DNA of 64,000 bases from Fodinibacter sp963747405 (GTDB lineage: Bacteria > Actinomycetota > Actinomycetes > Actinomycetales > Dermatophilaceae). The notes under the pieces are model-generated. The model saw only the letters and a list, made by a program, of their open reading frames with translations, ran no database searches and was not told the DNA's origin. Position numbers and translations under genes: made by a program. Positions 41,134 through 48,583 of the stretch are shown in pieces; positions within the stretch are counted from its first letter, which is position 1; every line of letters starts with the position of its first letter. The DNA lies in assembly GCA_963747405.1 (NCBI GenBank), contig CAVVFG010000023.1, positions 58,901 to 122,900 of the forward strand. Direction: 5' to 3'.

Positions 41134-41412
41134 GTGACCAAGGCAGAGGGCACGAAGCTCGATCCCCAGGACACGCAGGCGATCCTCAAGCGGCTCAAGC
41201 GAGCGCAGGGCCAGCTCGGTGGCATCGTCAAGATGATCGAGGACGAGCGGAACTGCCAGGACATCGTGACCCAGCTGTCGGCGGTCTCCAAGGCAGTCGA
41301 CCGGGCCGGGTTCGCCGTGATCGCCCTGGGGCTGCGGCAGTGCATCATCGACCCCACGTCAGAGCAGGTCGACGTCGACGCCATGGAGAAGCTCTTCCTC
41401 TCCCTCGCGTGA
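41134..41412 (+). CDS. CsoR-family repressor, CstR-like persulfide sensor
   Basis: 92 aa all-helical CsoR/DUF156 protein. Cys41 and Cys70 are 29 residues apart, the same spacing as the two conserved cysteines of CsoR and CstR. The copper-ligand His of CsoR (four residues before the second Cys) is replaced by Gly66 (GLRQC). Loss of this His with retention of both Cys is what distinguishes the persulfide sensor CstR. Together with its neighbours this makes persulfide the likely inducer. GTG start with GGAGGG upstream. It is the obvious candidate for binding the palindromes A-E in this window. Confidence 0.9.
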   Translation: MTKAEGTKLDPQDTQAILKRLKRAQGQLGGIVKMIEDERNCQDIVTQLSAVSKAVDRAGFAVIALGLRQCIIDPTSEQVDVDAMEKLFLSLA

Positions 41413-41414
41413 GG

Positions 41415-41501
41415 GGCGCCGATCCTGAGGCCGCCGAGCGGCTCTCGCCCCCTGGGGTTCTCTCCACCCGCTGTCGTCTCCAGGGTCGGCGGATCGGCGC
41501 C
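41415..41501. terminator. Possible long-loop hairpin between convergent genes
   Basis: GGCGCCGATCC (41415-41425) is complementary to GGATCGGCGCC (41491-41501), 11 bp perfect with a 65-nt loop, just after the regulator stop and before the end of the convergent methyltransferase gene. It may serve as a bidirectional terminator; the long loop makes this uncertain. Confidence 0.35.
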
Positions 41502-41509
41502 TCACCCAG

Positions 41510-42025
41510 TCAGCGTGACCTGCGGGCGGTGGGTGACGGCACGAACCGCGGAGTCCGGGCGGCGTAGTCGGCGTAACCCTCGAATCGCCGTGCCAGGCGC
41601 GCCTCCTCCCATCGGGCCTTGGCGTTCAGGAGCACGACCAGGGCTGCGAGCACGAAGAGCCGGGGCACGCTTCCCGACGCCACTGTGATCGACGCCATCG
41701 TGAGCATCAACCCGGTGTAGATCGGATGGCGTGCGTACCGGTAGAGCCCGCCGGTGCGCAGCTGCGCGTGGGCGTTCGGCAGCGGCGTGGCGGTCAGGCC
41801 CCGGCCGAGTCCCGTTGCGCCGATGACCATCACGGCGAGGCCGGCGAGCGTGGCCGCGCCGCAGGCGATGGTGAGGGCGGCGGGCACCGCCCAGTCGTGG
41901 CGGTAGGGGAGCAGCACCAGGACTCCGATGAGCCCGAACTGGGCGGCGACCAGTAGCCGCGCGGTTCTGACGTCACCAGCCGCTGCGCCGCCATCGTGCG
42001 CAGTGGGTTCCGGCCTCGGGTTCAT
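41510..42025 (-). CDS. Isoprenylcysteine carboxyl methyltransferase (ICMT)-like membrane methyltransferase
   Basis: 171 aa from the ATG at 42025 (AAGGAAAG upstream). Four or five TM helices and the family motif TGGLYRYARHPIYTGLM, which binds S-adenosylmethionine, followed by EEARLARRFEGYADYAART. Bacterial members methylate unknown lipids or small thiols. It sits in the sulfur island but no operator of the CstR type precedes it. Substrate cannot be inferred. Confidence 0.85.
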   Translation of the reverse strand: MNPRPEPTAHDGGAAAGDVRTARLLVAAQFGLIGVLVLLPYRHDWAVPAALTIACGAATLAGLAVMVIGATGLGRGLTATPLPNAHAQLRTGGLYRYARHPIYTGLMLTMASITVASGSVPRLFVLAALVVLLNAKARWEEARLARRFEGYADYAARTPRFVPSPTARRSR

Positions 42026-42182
42026 CTGGACGCTTTCCTTCTCGGACCGACGATGGCCTCGGCGAGGTTGTGGGATGCCGGGACCTCGCGGGAGGTGGAT
42101 GAGCCCTATCATCCGCTCAGCGTGCGCGGCCGCTGTGAGCGCCCTCACCAATGCCGGTCAGGGCCTCGTGTTCGGGCGGACA

Positions 42183-42200
42183 ATTCAGGCATGGCTGAAT
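42183..42200 (+). promoter_or_regulatory. Inverted repeat over the arsR start codon
   Basis: ATTCAG-N6-CTGAAT, with the ATG at 42191 inside the spacer. ArsR-family repressors bind such short imperfect palindromes; autoregulation is likely. Confidence 0.5.
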
Positions 42201-42520
42201 CAAGATCCATCGAACTGATCAGCCGCCGCCAAGCAGCGCGGATGCAAGAGTCCCTCATCCTGCTGTCGGCGGTCGCCGACCCGGTGCGGTGGACGGTGCT
42301 CAGCCATCTCGCGCAGCAGGGGATGAGCTGCGTGTGCGTGCTGCAGGAGCGAGTTCCGGTGGCGGCCAACCTGTTGAGCTACCACCTCAAAGTGTTGCGG
42401 GATGCCGGTCTGGTCACCACGAGCCGGCGGGGGAGGTGGATCGACTACTCGTTGGCAGACGGTGCGTCGGCACGACTGGCGCAGGCACTTCCGGTCGGCG
42501 GGGCAGCCGCGCTGCCATGA
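42191..42520 (+). CDS. ArsR/SmtB-family transcriptional regulator
   Basis: 109 aa winged-helix repressor. The recognition-helix region is VPVAANLLSYHLKVLRDAGLV, and SCVCVLQERV carries a CxC pair at the alpha-3 metal/metalloid-binding position typical of ArsR-type sensors. No ribosome site is obvious ahead of the ATG at 42191. The stop overlaps the ATG of the permease gene by 4 nt, so it likely controls the permease-thioredoxin operon, perhaps in response to arsenicals or another thiophilic agent. Confidence 0.88.
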   Translation: MAESRSIELISRRQAARMQESLILLSAVADPVRWTVLSHLAQQGMSCVCVLQERVPVAANLLSYHLKVLRDAGLVTTSRRGRWIDYSLADGASARLAQALPVGGAAALP

Positions 42521-43566
42521 GCGTCGCGACCCACCTGCCCGCCACCACAGGCCCTCGGGTCGCCGTCCTCGCTGGTGCCGCAGGCCTGTGGGGGTTGGCC
42601 TACTGGGTCAACGGCCGGCTGTGGGACACCCTGCTCTACGACCTGCTCGGGATGCCGGCCGACGCCCGGCTGACCGAGACACTGCACTTCTTCGTCTACG
42701 ACACGGTGAAGATCGCCCTCCTGCTGTCCGGCATCATCTTCGTGATCACGATCCTGCGCTCCTACATGAGCGTCGAACGCACCCGGGCGCTCCTCGGCGG
42801 CCGGCACGAGGGGGTCGGCAACGCCATGGCGGCGGGGCTGGGGGTCGTCACCCCGTTCTGCTCGTGCAGTGCGGTGCCGGCCTTCATCGGCTTCGTCGCG
42901 GCCGGGGTGCCGTTGGGCGTGACGCTGAGCTTCCTGATCGCCAGCCCCCTGGTCAACGAGATCGCGATCGGGCTGCTGCTCACGCTGTTCGGCTGGCAGG
43001 TCACGGCGGCCTACGTCGTCGCGGGCGTGTCCATCGCCATCGTCGCGGGATGGGTGCTCGGGCGCCTGCGGTTGGAGCGCTACGTCGAGCCCTTCGTCTT
43101 CGAGACCAGGCTCGCAGGGCAGGTCATCGACTCCGCCGCCGGCCTGACCTTCGCCCAGCGGGTGCAGATGGGCGTCGAGGAGGTCGGCGCGATCCTGCGC
43201 AAGATCTGGCCATACCTCCTGGTGGGCATCGGGCTCGGCGCGGTCATCCACGGCTGGGCGCCCGAGGATCTCTTCACGCGCTACGCCGGCGCGGGCAGCT
43301 CGTTCGGGGTACTGGTCGCGGTGCTGATCGGAATCCCGCTGTACTCCAATGCCGCAGGCATCCTGCCGCTGGTTGAGGCGCTGCACGACAAGGGGCTGCC
43401 GATGGGCACCCTGCTCGCCTTCATGATGGCGGTCGTCGCGCTCTCCCTCCCGGAGATGATCCTGCTGCGGCGCGTCCTCAAGCCCCAGCTGCTCGGCATC
43501 TACCTCGCGGTCGTCGGAACCTCGATCGTCGCCGTGGGCTACCTGTTCAACTACCTGCTCGCCTGA
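42517..43566 (+). CDS. ArsP-like permease (DUF318/PF03773)
   Basis: 349 aa polytopic membrane protein, start ATG 42517 (ATGA overlap with arsR). About eight TM helices. The paired-cysteine motif TPFCSCSAVPAFIGF and the LIASPLVNEIA segment are typical of the family; the second half has IGIPLYSNAAGILPLVEAL. Family members include ArsP, which extrudes trivalent methylated arsenicals. Substrate here is open; the ArsR and CxxC neighbours support a metalloid or thiol-reactive compound. Confidence 0.88.
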   Translation: MSVATHLPATTGPRVAVLAGAAGLWGLAYWVNGRLWDTLLYDLLGMPADARLTETLHFFVYDTVKIALLLSGIIFVITILRSYMSVERTRALLGGRHEGVGNAMAAGLGVVTPFCSCSAVPAFIGFVAAGVPLGVTLSFLIASPLVNEIAIGLLLTLFGWQVTAAYVVAGVSIAIVAGWVLGRLRLERYVEPFVFETRLAGQVIDSAAGLTFAQRVQMGVEEVGAILRKIWPYLLVGIGLGAVIHGWAPEDLFTRYAGAGSSFGVLVAVLIGIPLYSNAAGILPLVEALHDKGLPMGTLLAFMMAVVALSLPEMILLRRVLKPQLLGIYLAVVGTSIVAVGYLFNYLLA

Positions 43567-43587
43567 CCGTCAACGAAAGGAACGACC

Positions 43588-43833
43588 GTGATCATCAAGA
43601 TCCTCGGACCCGGCTGCACCAACTGCCAGAACCTCGAGCGCGTCACCCGGGAGGCCGTCGCCGAGCTGGGGCTGGACGCCACCGTGGAGAAGGTGACGGA
43701 CTACCCGACCATTGCGGGCTACGGCGTGATGTCCACTCCGGGCCTGGTCGTCGACGAGAAGGTGGTCGTCGCGGGCCGGGTGCCCTGGGCGGCGGAGGTG
43801 AAGGTGCTGCTCACCGGGGCGGCGTCCGGCTGA
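43588..43833 (+). CDS. Small thioredoxin-like redox-active disulfide protein
   Basis: 81 aa thioredoxin-fold protein. Begins MIIKILGPGCTNC with the CxxC pair Cys10/Cys13, followed by a cis-Pro segment MSTPGLVVDEKVV. This is the 'redox-active disulfide protein 2' family, commonly encoded beside DUF318 permeases. GTG start with AAAGGAA upstream. It may reduce the permease cysteines or its substrate. Confidence 0.9.
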   Translation: MIIKILGPGCTNCQNLERVTREAVAELGLDATVEKVTDYPTIAGYGVMSTPGLVVDEKVVVAGRVPWAAEVKVLLTGAASG

Positions 43834-43924
43834 GCCGGCAGCGAGGTATCCCTTCGAGCGGCTCACGCGTCCAAGCAGGTGAGCGGCCCCGTCCGGGGGC
43901 CGACCCACCGAAGGAGCAGAACCC

Positions 43925-44131
43925 ATGACTGCCAACGTCGGCTCCACCGACAAGATCGTCCGCCTCGTCCTCGCCGTCGTGGCGTTCGGGTTCGCGTTCG
44001 TCACCGGCATCGGCACGGCTCTCGGCATCGTGCTCGTCGTCGTGGGCCTGGTGTTCGCGGCGACCGCGTTCACCGGCTTCTGCCCGATCTACCGGGTCCT
44101 CGGGATGAGCACCTGCCCGGTCCGCCGCTGA
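43925..44131 (+). CDS. YgaP-type (DUF2892) small membrane protein
   Basis: 68 aa with two TM helices. TDKIVRLVLAVVAFGFAF opens the domain and ATAFTGFCPIYRVLGMSTCP closes it, the signature of the membrane part of the rhodanese YgaP. Here it is free-standing, with rhodaneses elsewhere in the island. AAGGAGCAG precedes the ATG. Function probably in sulfide/thiocyanate handling, by analogy only. Confidence 0.88.
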   Translation: MTANVGSTDKIVRLVLAVVAFGFAFVTGIGTALGIVLVVVGLVFAATAFTGFCPIYRVLGMSTCPVRR

Positions 44132-44150
44132 GTCCGAGGCCCTGGCGCCC

Positions 44151-44156
44151 TAGGGT
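44151..44156 (+). promoter_or_regulatory. -10 box of a leaderless sigma-factor transcript
   Basis: TAGGGT ends 6 bp before the ATG at 44163; CTGAGT lies 17 bp upstream (44128-44133) as a possible -35 element. No ribosome site is present. Confidence 0.55.
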
Positions 44157-44162
44157 CGACCC

Positions 44163-45047
44163 ATGGCCCTCGACCCGGACGTGCTGGCGGCTGAGCTCCC
44201 CGGGCTGGTGCGCTACGCGAGGTACCTCACCCGCAACCCCGCCGACGCGGACGACCTGGTGCAGGACACCCTCGAGCGGGCCGTCGCCCGCGGCGACACC
44301 TTCCGCGGCGACAGCTCGCCGACCACCTGGCTGCACCGGGTCATGCACCGCAGGTTCATCGACACCCGGCGCCGCCGCACCCCGGAGCCGACCCCCGACG
44401 ACGAGCTGCTCGCGCGGGTCGAGGCCGCCTGGCGCGACGACGCCTACACCGTCGACCCGCAGGTGGTGCTCGGACGGGCCGAGGTGCGGGCCGAGCTGCG
44501 CGACGCCCTGGTGCACCTGCCCGTCATCCTGCGCTCCGCCGTGGTGCTGCACGACATGCAGGGGCTGACCTCGCTCGAGGTCGCGACGGTGCAGGGCATC
44601 GGCCTCCCGGCCGCAAAGCAACGGTTGCGGCGTGGCCGGGCACTGCTGGTCAGCCTGCTCGCCGACGACGACGACCGCCGTCTCGCCCTGAAGGGAGTCC
44701 CGATGCGCTGCTGGGAGGCACGGTCCCTCGTGGGGGACTACCTCGACGACGAGCTCGGTGCACGCGAGCGTGCCCTGCTCGAGAGCCACCTCGCCACGTG
44801 CCCCACCTGCCCGGCCCTCTACACGAGCATCGTCGGCGTGTCCGCGGCGGTCGGCCGGCTGCGCGATCCCGACTCGGTGGTGCCACCCGAGATCGCCCAC
44901 CGGCTCTCCGCCGCAGGCGACTGCGACCGGGCCGGCTCAGCCCTCGACGACCTCGCCACCGGCCTGCTGCCAGGCGGTGATCCCGCCCTCGAGGTGGTAG
45001 GTCTGGGTGAACCCCTGCCCTGCCATCGTGGCCACCGCCACGCCTGA
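44163..45047 (+). CDS. ECF sigma factor fused to a zinc-binding anti-sigma domain
   Basis: 294 aa. Region 2 (residues 12-75, with ADADDLVQDTLERA) and region 4 (110-165, with GLTSLEVATVQGIGLPAAKQ) form a standard ECF sigma factor. After LALKGVP the frame continues into a zf-HC2 anti-sigma domain: Cys183 in MRCWEARSLVGDYLDDELG, then HLATCPTC with His209, Cys213 and Cys216. An internal ATG at 44703 with GGGAG 5 bp upstream could make the anti-sigma part separately. The last 111 bp overlap the convergent rhodanese gene, which is unusual. The zinc-thiol domain suggests a disulfide or electrophile signal. Confidence 0.85.
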   Translation: MALDPDVLAAELPGLVRYARYLTRNPADADDLVQDTLERAVARGDTFRGDSSPTTWLHRVMHRRFIDTRRRRTPEPTPDDELLARVEAAWRDDAYTVDPQVVLGRAEVRAELRDALVHLPVILRSAVVLHDMQGLTSLEVATVQGIGLPAAKQRLRRGRALLVSLLADDDDRRLALKGVPMRCWEARSLVGDYLDDELGARERALLESHLATCPTCPALYTSIVGVSAAVGRLRDPDSVVPPEIAHRLSAAGDCDRAGSALDDLATGLLPGGDPALEVVGLGEPLPCHRGHRHA

Positions 45048-45389
45048 ACGGTTTCCCGTGTGGCAGTAGACGGCATACGGCGCGCTCGGGTCGAACCCGG
45101 CGATCCGGATGGCGAAGTTGGGCGAGGACACGTCGAGGTTGACGGCGCCCGGTAGGTGCCCCTGCGCGAACTCCTCGAAGGTGCGCACATCGATGATGGT
45201 GGTGCCCGGACGCTTGAGCGCCGCCGCGAAGTCGGCGGCCCCGATCGCGGTGCCGTTGGCCGGGGCGGCGGTCGCCGTGGGCCCGGTGGTGACGCCGACC
45301 GTGCTGTCGCCGCCGGCACAGCCCGAGGTGACCAGGGTGGCCGCCAGGACGGCGGCGAGGGCGAGGGCGGCGGTGGGGCGACGGGTCAC
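44937..45389 (-). CDS. Rhodanese-domain lipoprotein
   Basis: 150 aa. A lipoprotein signal ends in the lipobox LVTSGC, a Thr/Ala-rich linker follows, then a rhodanese domain (about residues 50-148) with TIIDVRTFEEFAQGHLPGA and the active-site Cys in YCHTGNRSG. It would act outside the membrane. GTG start at 45389 with AGGAG upstream. The gene overlaps the PIG-L gene upstream and the sigma gene downstream (convergent). Confidence 0.9.
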   Translation of the reverse strand: MTRRPTAALALAAVLAATLVTSGCAGGDSTVGVTTGPTATAAPANGTAIGAADFAAALKRPGTTIIDVRTFEEFAQGHLPGAVNLDVSSPNFAIRIAGFDPSAPYAVYCHTGNRSGVAVATMAGQGFTQTYHLEGGITAWQQAGGEVVEG

Positions 45390-46108
45390 AGCGGTTCTCC
45401 TGGGATCGGGGCTGACGGGGCTGACGGGGCTGACGGGGCGGGGGTGCGGAGGTACTCCAGGTCACCGAGCAGCTCGAGGCGGCGCCAGAGCACGCTGCCC
45501 GGGACCGCCTGGCTGGCGTGGCAGGCGATCGCCATCCGCTGACGCCTGCGCCCGACGGCAACCTGGATCAGTTCGCTCTGGGCGTAGCCGACGAAGGAGG
45601 TTCCGTACTCGGCGTTGAGGCTGTCGGCGACGGCACCGGGGAGGGCCCAGCCGAGCACCGGCAGGCGCCGGCGCCCGGCCACCGTGATCGCGGCGAGCGA
45701 CGCGGCCTCGTGGTCGGGGTGTCCGGTGACCCCCGAGACGGGGTCGAAGACCAGGATGCCGTCGGGCCGGAACTGCTCGACGTGCCGGTCCACGTCGGCG
45801 GCCAGGACGGCGGGGTCGATGCCGGCCAGCGCTCCGTCGGGATGGCCGAGGGCCGTCGTGGAGGCGATGCCGATGACGGCGCCGGCCGTGGCCAGCTCCT
45901 CGGCACGCACCCTGGCGAGGTCGGTGGCATCCGCCCCGAGGGTCGAGGCCTCGCCGCGGGTCAGGCAGAGCAGTGAGACCTCCGCGCCGTCCTCGACCAG
46001 GCGGTCGAGGAGGGCGCCGAGGGCGAAGGACTCGTCGTCGGGATGAGCCACCACGACGAGCACGCGCTGCCAGTCGGGGAGCCAGTTCTGCGGGGCCACG
46101 GCACTCAC
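45386..46108 (-). CDS. PIG-L family (LmbE-like) deacetylase
   Basis: 240 aa zinc-dependent N-acetylglucosaminyl deacetylase-fold enzyme. The metal/catalytic motif is VVVAHPDDESF near residue 20 and the second His motif is GHPDHEA. In actinobacteria this family includes MshB and Mca of mycothiol metabolism; membership of either is not established here. The C-terminus ends in a PSA repeat encoded by a 9-bp tandem repeat. GTG start overlaps the TDT gene stop. Confidence 0.87.
   Translation of the reverse strand: MSAVAPQNWLPDWQRVLVVVAHPDDESFALGALLDRLVEDGAEVSLLCLTRGEASTLGADATDLARVRAEELATAGAVIGIASTTALGHPDGALAGIDPAVLAADVDRHVEQFRPDGILVFDPVSGVTGHPDHEAASLAAITVAGRRRLPVLGWALPGAVADSLNAEYGTSFVGYAQSELIQVAVGRRRQRMAIACHASQAVPGSVLWRRLELLGDLEYLRTPAPSAPSAPSAPIPGEPL
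45412..45438 (-). repeat. Three 9-bp tandem repeats in the PIG-L gene
   Basis: CTGACGGGG three times in a row, encoding repeated Pro-Ser-Ala on the minus strand near the protein C-terminus. Confidence 0.8.
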
Positions 46109-47145
46109 TCCGGCACGCAGATCTGGTGGCGGGTGGCCGCGCGCAGGGTGAGTGCGGCTACCGCGAGCACCAGCAGGGTGGTGCCGCTCAGCAGGAGGAC
46201 CGCCACGACGTCATAGGCGGGCTGCGGGCGCGCCGTGGCCATGGTGATCGCGGCGGCGGACGCGGCCGCCAGCGGGAACGTGTAGGCCCAGGCCGGCAGC
46301 GCGAACGGCAGCCGGCGCAGTCGCGGCACCTGGGCAAGCAGCAGGAGGACGAAGAACATCGCCGCGGCGTAGAGGACCCGAACGACGGGGCCGTCGCCCG
46401 CGCCGGTGAGCGCCTGCCAGGACAGCATGGCCACGGCCGGTGGGGCGATGAACATCGCGATCGTGGGCAGGAGCCTGTCGGGCAGGGGCGGGTCGTGCAG
46501 CAGCACCCGGTGCAGCAGCAACGGCAGGAGGCCGATCCAGAAGACGACACCGACGCCGAAGGCGAACCAGGCGAGCTCCACGGAGCCCAGCCGAGCCGCC
46601 GCCAGCGGGGTGATCACGTTTCCGACCACCGGGATGAACCATGCGGGCGTCACGGCAACGGGGCCGATGTCCGGTCGAGAGAACCAGGCGCTCAGCACGA
46701 GGACGGTGGCCGCCAGATGCCCCACGGCGCCGACCCACCACAGGGCCGAAGCGAGCGCCGGCGCGACGGACTGCCCGGCGGTGGCGAGCACGAGCACCGA
46801 GATGGTGATGGTGGGCGCGAATGTCATCCGCACCGGGTGGCGCAGCTCCGCCCGGGCAGCGGCCGGGTGGCGCAGCCACTTGATCGCGTAGAGCGTTCCC
46901 ACGATGACGAACGCCGTGCTCGCCAGCATGAGGAGCGCCAGTGACGGCCACTCGGGCACGCCCCAGGACAGGGCCGCGCGGCGCCAGGCGAGCGACAACC
47001 CCCCCAGGCCCATGACGGACGCGAAGAGGGTCACCGGCAGGTCTGCGAGCGAGCTGGTTCGCGGCGCAGTGGCGCCGCGCAGGAGCGCGGGCGGGGCGGT
47101 CGGGAGTGGGGCGCTTGGGAGAGGGGTGGTCGCGCTGTGCGTCAT
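46105..47145 (-). CDS. TDT/SLAC1-family transporter (TehA/Ssu1-like)
   Basis: 346 aa with about ten TM helices after a Pro/Thr-rich cytoplasmic N-terminus. SLAC1/TDT features include PAWFIPVVGNVITPLAAA and FIAPPAVAMLSWQAL. The family contains plant SLAC1 anion channels, bacterial TehA and the yeast sulfite exporter Ssu1. A palindrome of the sulfur-gene type sits 28-45 bp upstream of the start, so it is probably induced with SQR and the CstB-like enzyme; sulfite or hydrosulfide export is a reasonable inference. PIG-L and rhodanese lipoprotein genes follow in the same operon with 4-nt overlaps. Confidence 0.87.
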   Translation of the reverse strand: MTHSATTPLPSAPLPTAPPALLRGATAPRTSSLADLPVTLFASVMGLGGLSLAWRRAALSWGVPEWPSLALLMLASTAFVIVGTLYAIKWLRHPAAARAELRHPVRMTFAPTITISVLVLATAGQSVAPALASALWWVGAVGHLAATVLVLSAWFSRPDIGPVAVTPAWFIPVVGNVITPLAAARLGSVELAWFAFGVGVVFWIGLLPLLLHRVLLHDPPLPDRLLPTIAMFIAPPAVAMLSWQALTGAGDGPVVRVLYAAAMFFVLLLLAQVPRLRRLPFALPAWAYTFPLAAASAAAITMATARPQPAYDVVAVLLLSGTTLLVLAVAALTLRAATRHQICVPE

Positions 47146-47158
47146 GGGCGGGTCCTTG

Positions 47159-48499
47159 TCACTCCACTAGAGTATACCCGGGGGGGTATATTGTGCAGCA
47201 ACATCGGGAAGGGATGGGGCGACGTCGGTCACCGTCGGCGGTCAACACACCGACCATCCCGTCGTGGGAGTAGGCCACGACCGGTCGCTCGCCCGTGACC
47301 GACGCACACACCCAGGCGGCGGTCAGCGCCGAGACGTCCGCGACGCGGCCGATGCGGAACAGGGAGGTCGTCTCCGCCACGGCGGGGTCCTCGCCGGCGC
47401 GCAGCACCGTCTGCACCCCTGGGGCGAGAGCCAGGCCGCTGATGACGACCGCGACGTTGTCGAGGTCGTTCGACCCCAGGGCGGCTAGGGCCCGGGCGCG
47501 CACCAGGCCCACGCGCTCGAGAACGGCCGGGTCGGCCGCGTCTCCCAGGGCGACCGGGAGCCGGCTGGAGCGCGCCTGGGGCAGGTTCGGCGAACCAGCC
47601 GTGCGCTCGAGGACCACGCACGCCACCCGCAGCTCGCGCAGCAGCTGGCCGACGCGCAGGCCGACCTGGCCCAGCCCCGAGATCACCACGTGGTCACGGG
47701 TGGGGACACTGCGTGGCCCGACCAGAGAGGTGGTGCGGGCGCTGACGATCCACTCGACCAGCCCGGCCACCAGCGCTCCGGTGAAGCCGATGCCGGTGAG
47801 CATGAGCAGCGCGGAGACGGCGAGGTACCACCCGGGCGCGCCATGTGACGGCGCGTCGGCCGGCCCGACTGTCGCCACCAGCCGGGTCGATGTGTAGAAG
47901 GCGTCGAGGATGCTCTCGTGGAGCACCAGGACGCTCAGGGCCCACTCGATCCCGATGACCACCGCCAGCCCGACCAGGCCGGCGACCAGCAGGCCGTCGG
48001 CTCCGCCGAGCCGGTGCGGCATCCACCGGGCCAGCCGCTGACGCGTGCTGCCACGGTCGGCGACCCAGGGCTGCGGGACGGCAACCCCGTCACGGTCGAT
48101 GATGACGCGGGGACCGTCGCCCGCGGCGAGCACGGCCAGTGCGTCGGGGTGGAGGCAGGCGGCCACCACACAGGGCGCGGCGACGTCGGCCGGTGAGGTG
48201 ACGGTGCAGTTCGGGACCACTGCGGTCAGCTGGGCGCCGATGGTCCGGTCGAAGACCGACACGACCATGGGCACGGCGGACTGAAGGTGCTCGGCCAGCA
48301 GGGCGTAGCGCAGCGCGACCACGTCCCCGCGCACGACGACCGCCACGCCGGCGACCGGCTCGGCGAAGGCCACACGCAGGCTCTGCTCGTCGGGCGCGAG
48401 CAGGTGGACGGCCTGGGCGCCCTCCTGGCGCACCAGGGTGCACAGCAGCCGGGTCGCCTCGAGGTCCCCGATGACGACGAGGCGCGGGGGAGGGGTCAT
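47159..48499 (-). CDS. Ion-channel-like protein with two RCK/TrkA-N domains
   Basis: 446 aa. An N-terminal Rossmann-like domain (RLVVIGDLEATRLLCTLV) is followed by a two-TM pore module at about residues 170-255 and a second TrkA-N domain beginning HVVISGLGQVGLRVGQLL. In the pore loop the usual TVGYGD filter reads TVGPAD, so potassium selectivity is doubtful. The last ten residues (IYPPGYTLVE) are encoded by the operator ahead of the TDT gene, so the frame may originally have ended earlier. It is divergent from SQR over two operator-like sequences and lies 13 bp ahead of the TDT gene. Confidence 0.78.
   Translation of the reverse strand: MTPPPRLVVIGDLEATRLLCTLVRQEGAQAVHLLAPDEQSLRVAFAEPVAGVAVVVRGDVVALRYALLAEHLQSAVPMVVSVFDRTIGAQLTAVVPNCTVTSPADVAAPCVVAACLHPDALAVLAAGDGPRVIIDRDGVAVPQPWVADRGSTRQRLARWMPHRLGGADGLLVAGLVGLAVVIGIEWALSVLVLHESILDAFYTSTRLVATVGPADAPSHGAPGWYLAVSALLMLTGIGFTGALVAGLVEWIVSARTTSLVGPRSVPTRDHVVISGLGQVGLRVGQLLRELRVACVVLERTAGSPNLPQARSSRLPVALGDAADPAVLERVGLVRARALAALGSNDLDNVAVVISGLALAPGVQTVLRAGEDPAVAETTSLFRIGRVADVSALTAAWVCASVTGERPVVAYSHDGMVGVLTADGDRRRPIPSRCCCTIYPPGYTLVE
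47173..47190 (-). promoter_or_regulatory. CsoR/CstR-type operator C (TDT gene)
   Basis: TATACCC-GGGG-GGGTATA, arms perfect, 28 bp upstream of the TDT start and inside the 3' end of the channel-like gene. Confidence 0.78.
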
Positions 48500-48536
48500 C
48501 GGTGCTCTCCGGTCACGGGTTCGGCTCAGCCGACGA

Positions 48537-48554
48537 TATACCCAGCGGTGTATG
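48537..48554. promoter_or_regulatory. Degenerate CsoR/CstR-type operator D
   Basis: The left arm TATACCC is intact; the right arm GTGTATG matches GGGTATA at 5 of 7 positions, spacer 4. Lies 38 bp upstream of the divergent channel gene. Confidence 0.5.
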
Positions 48555-48583
48555 AGGCAGTGTGATCACTCGCACACCGCGGA

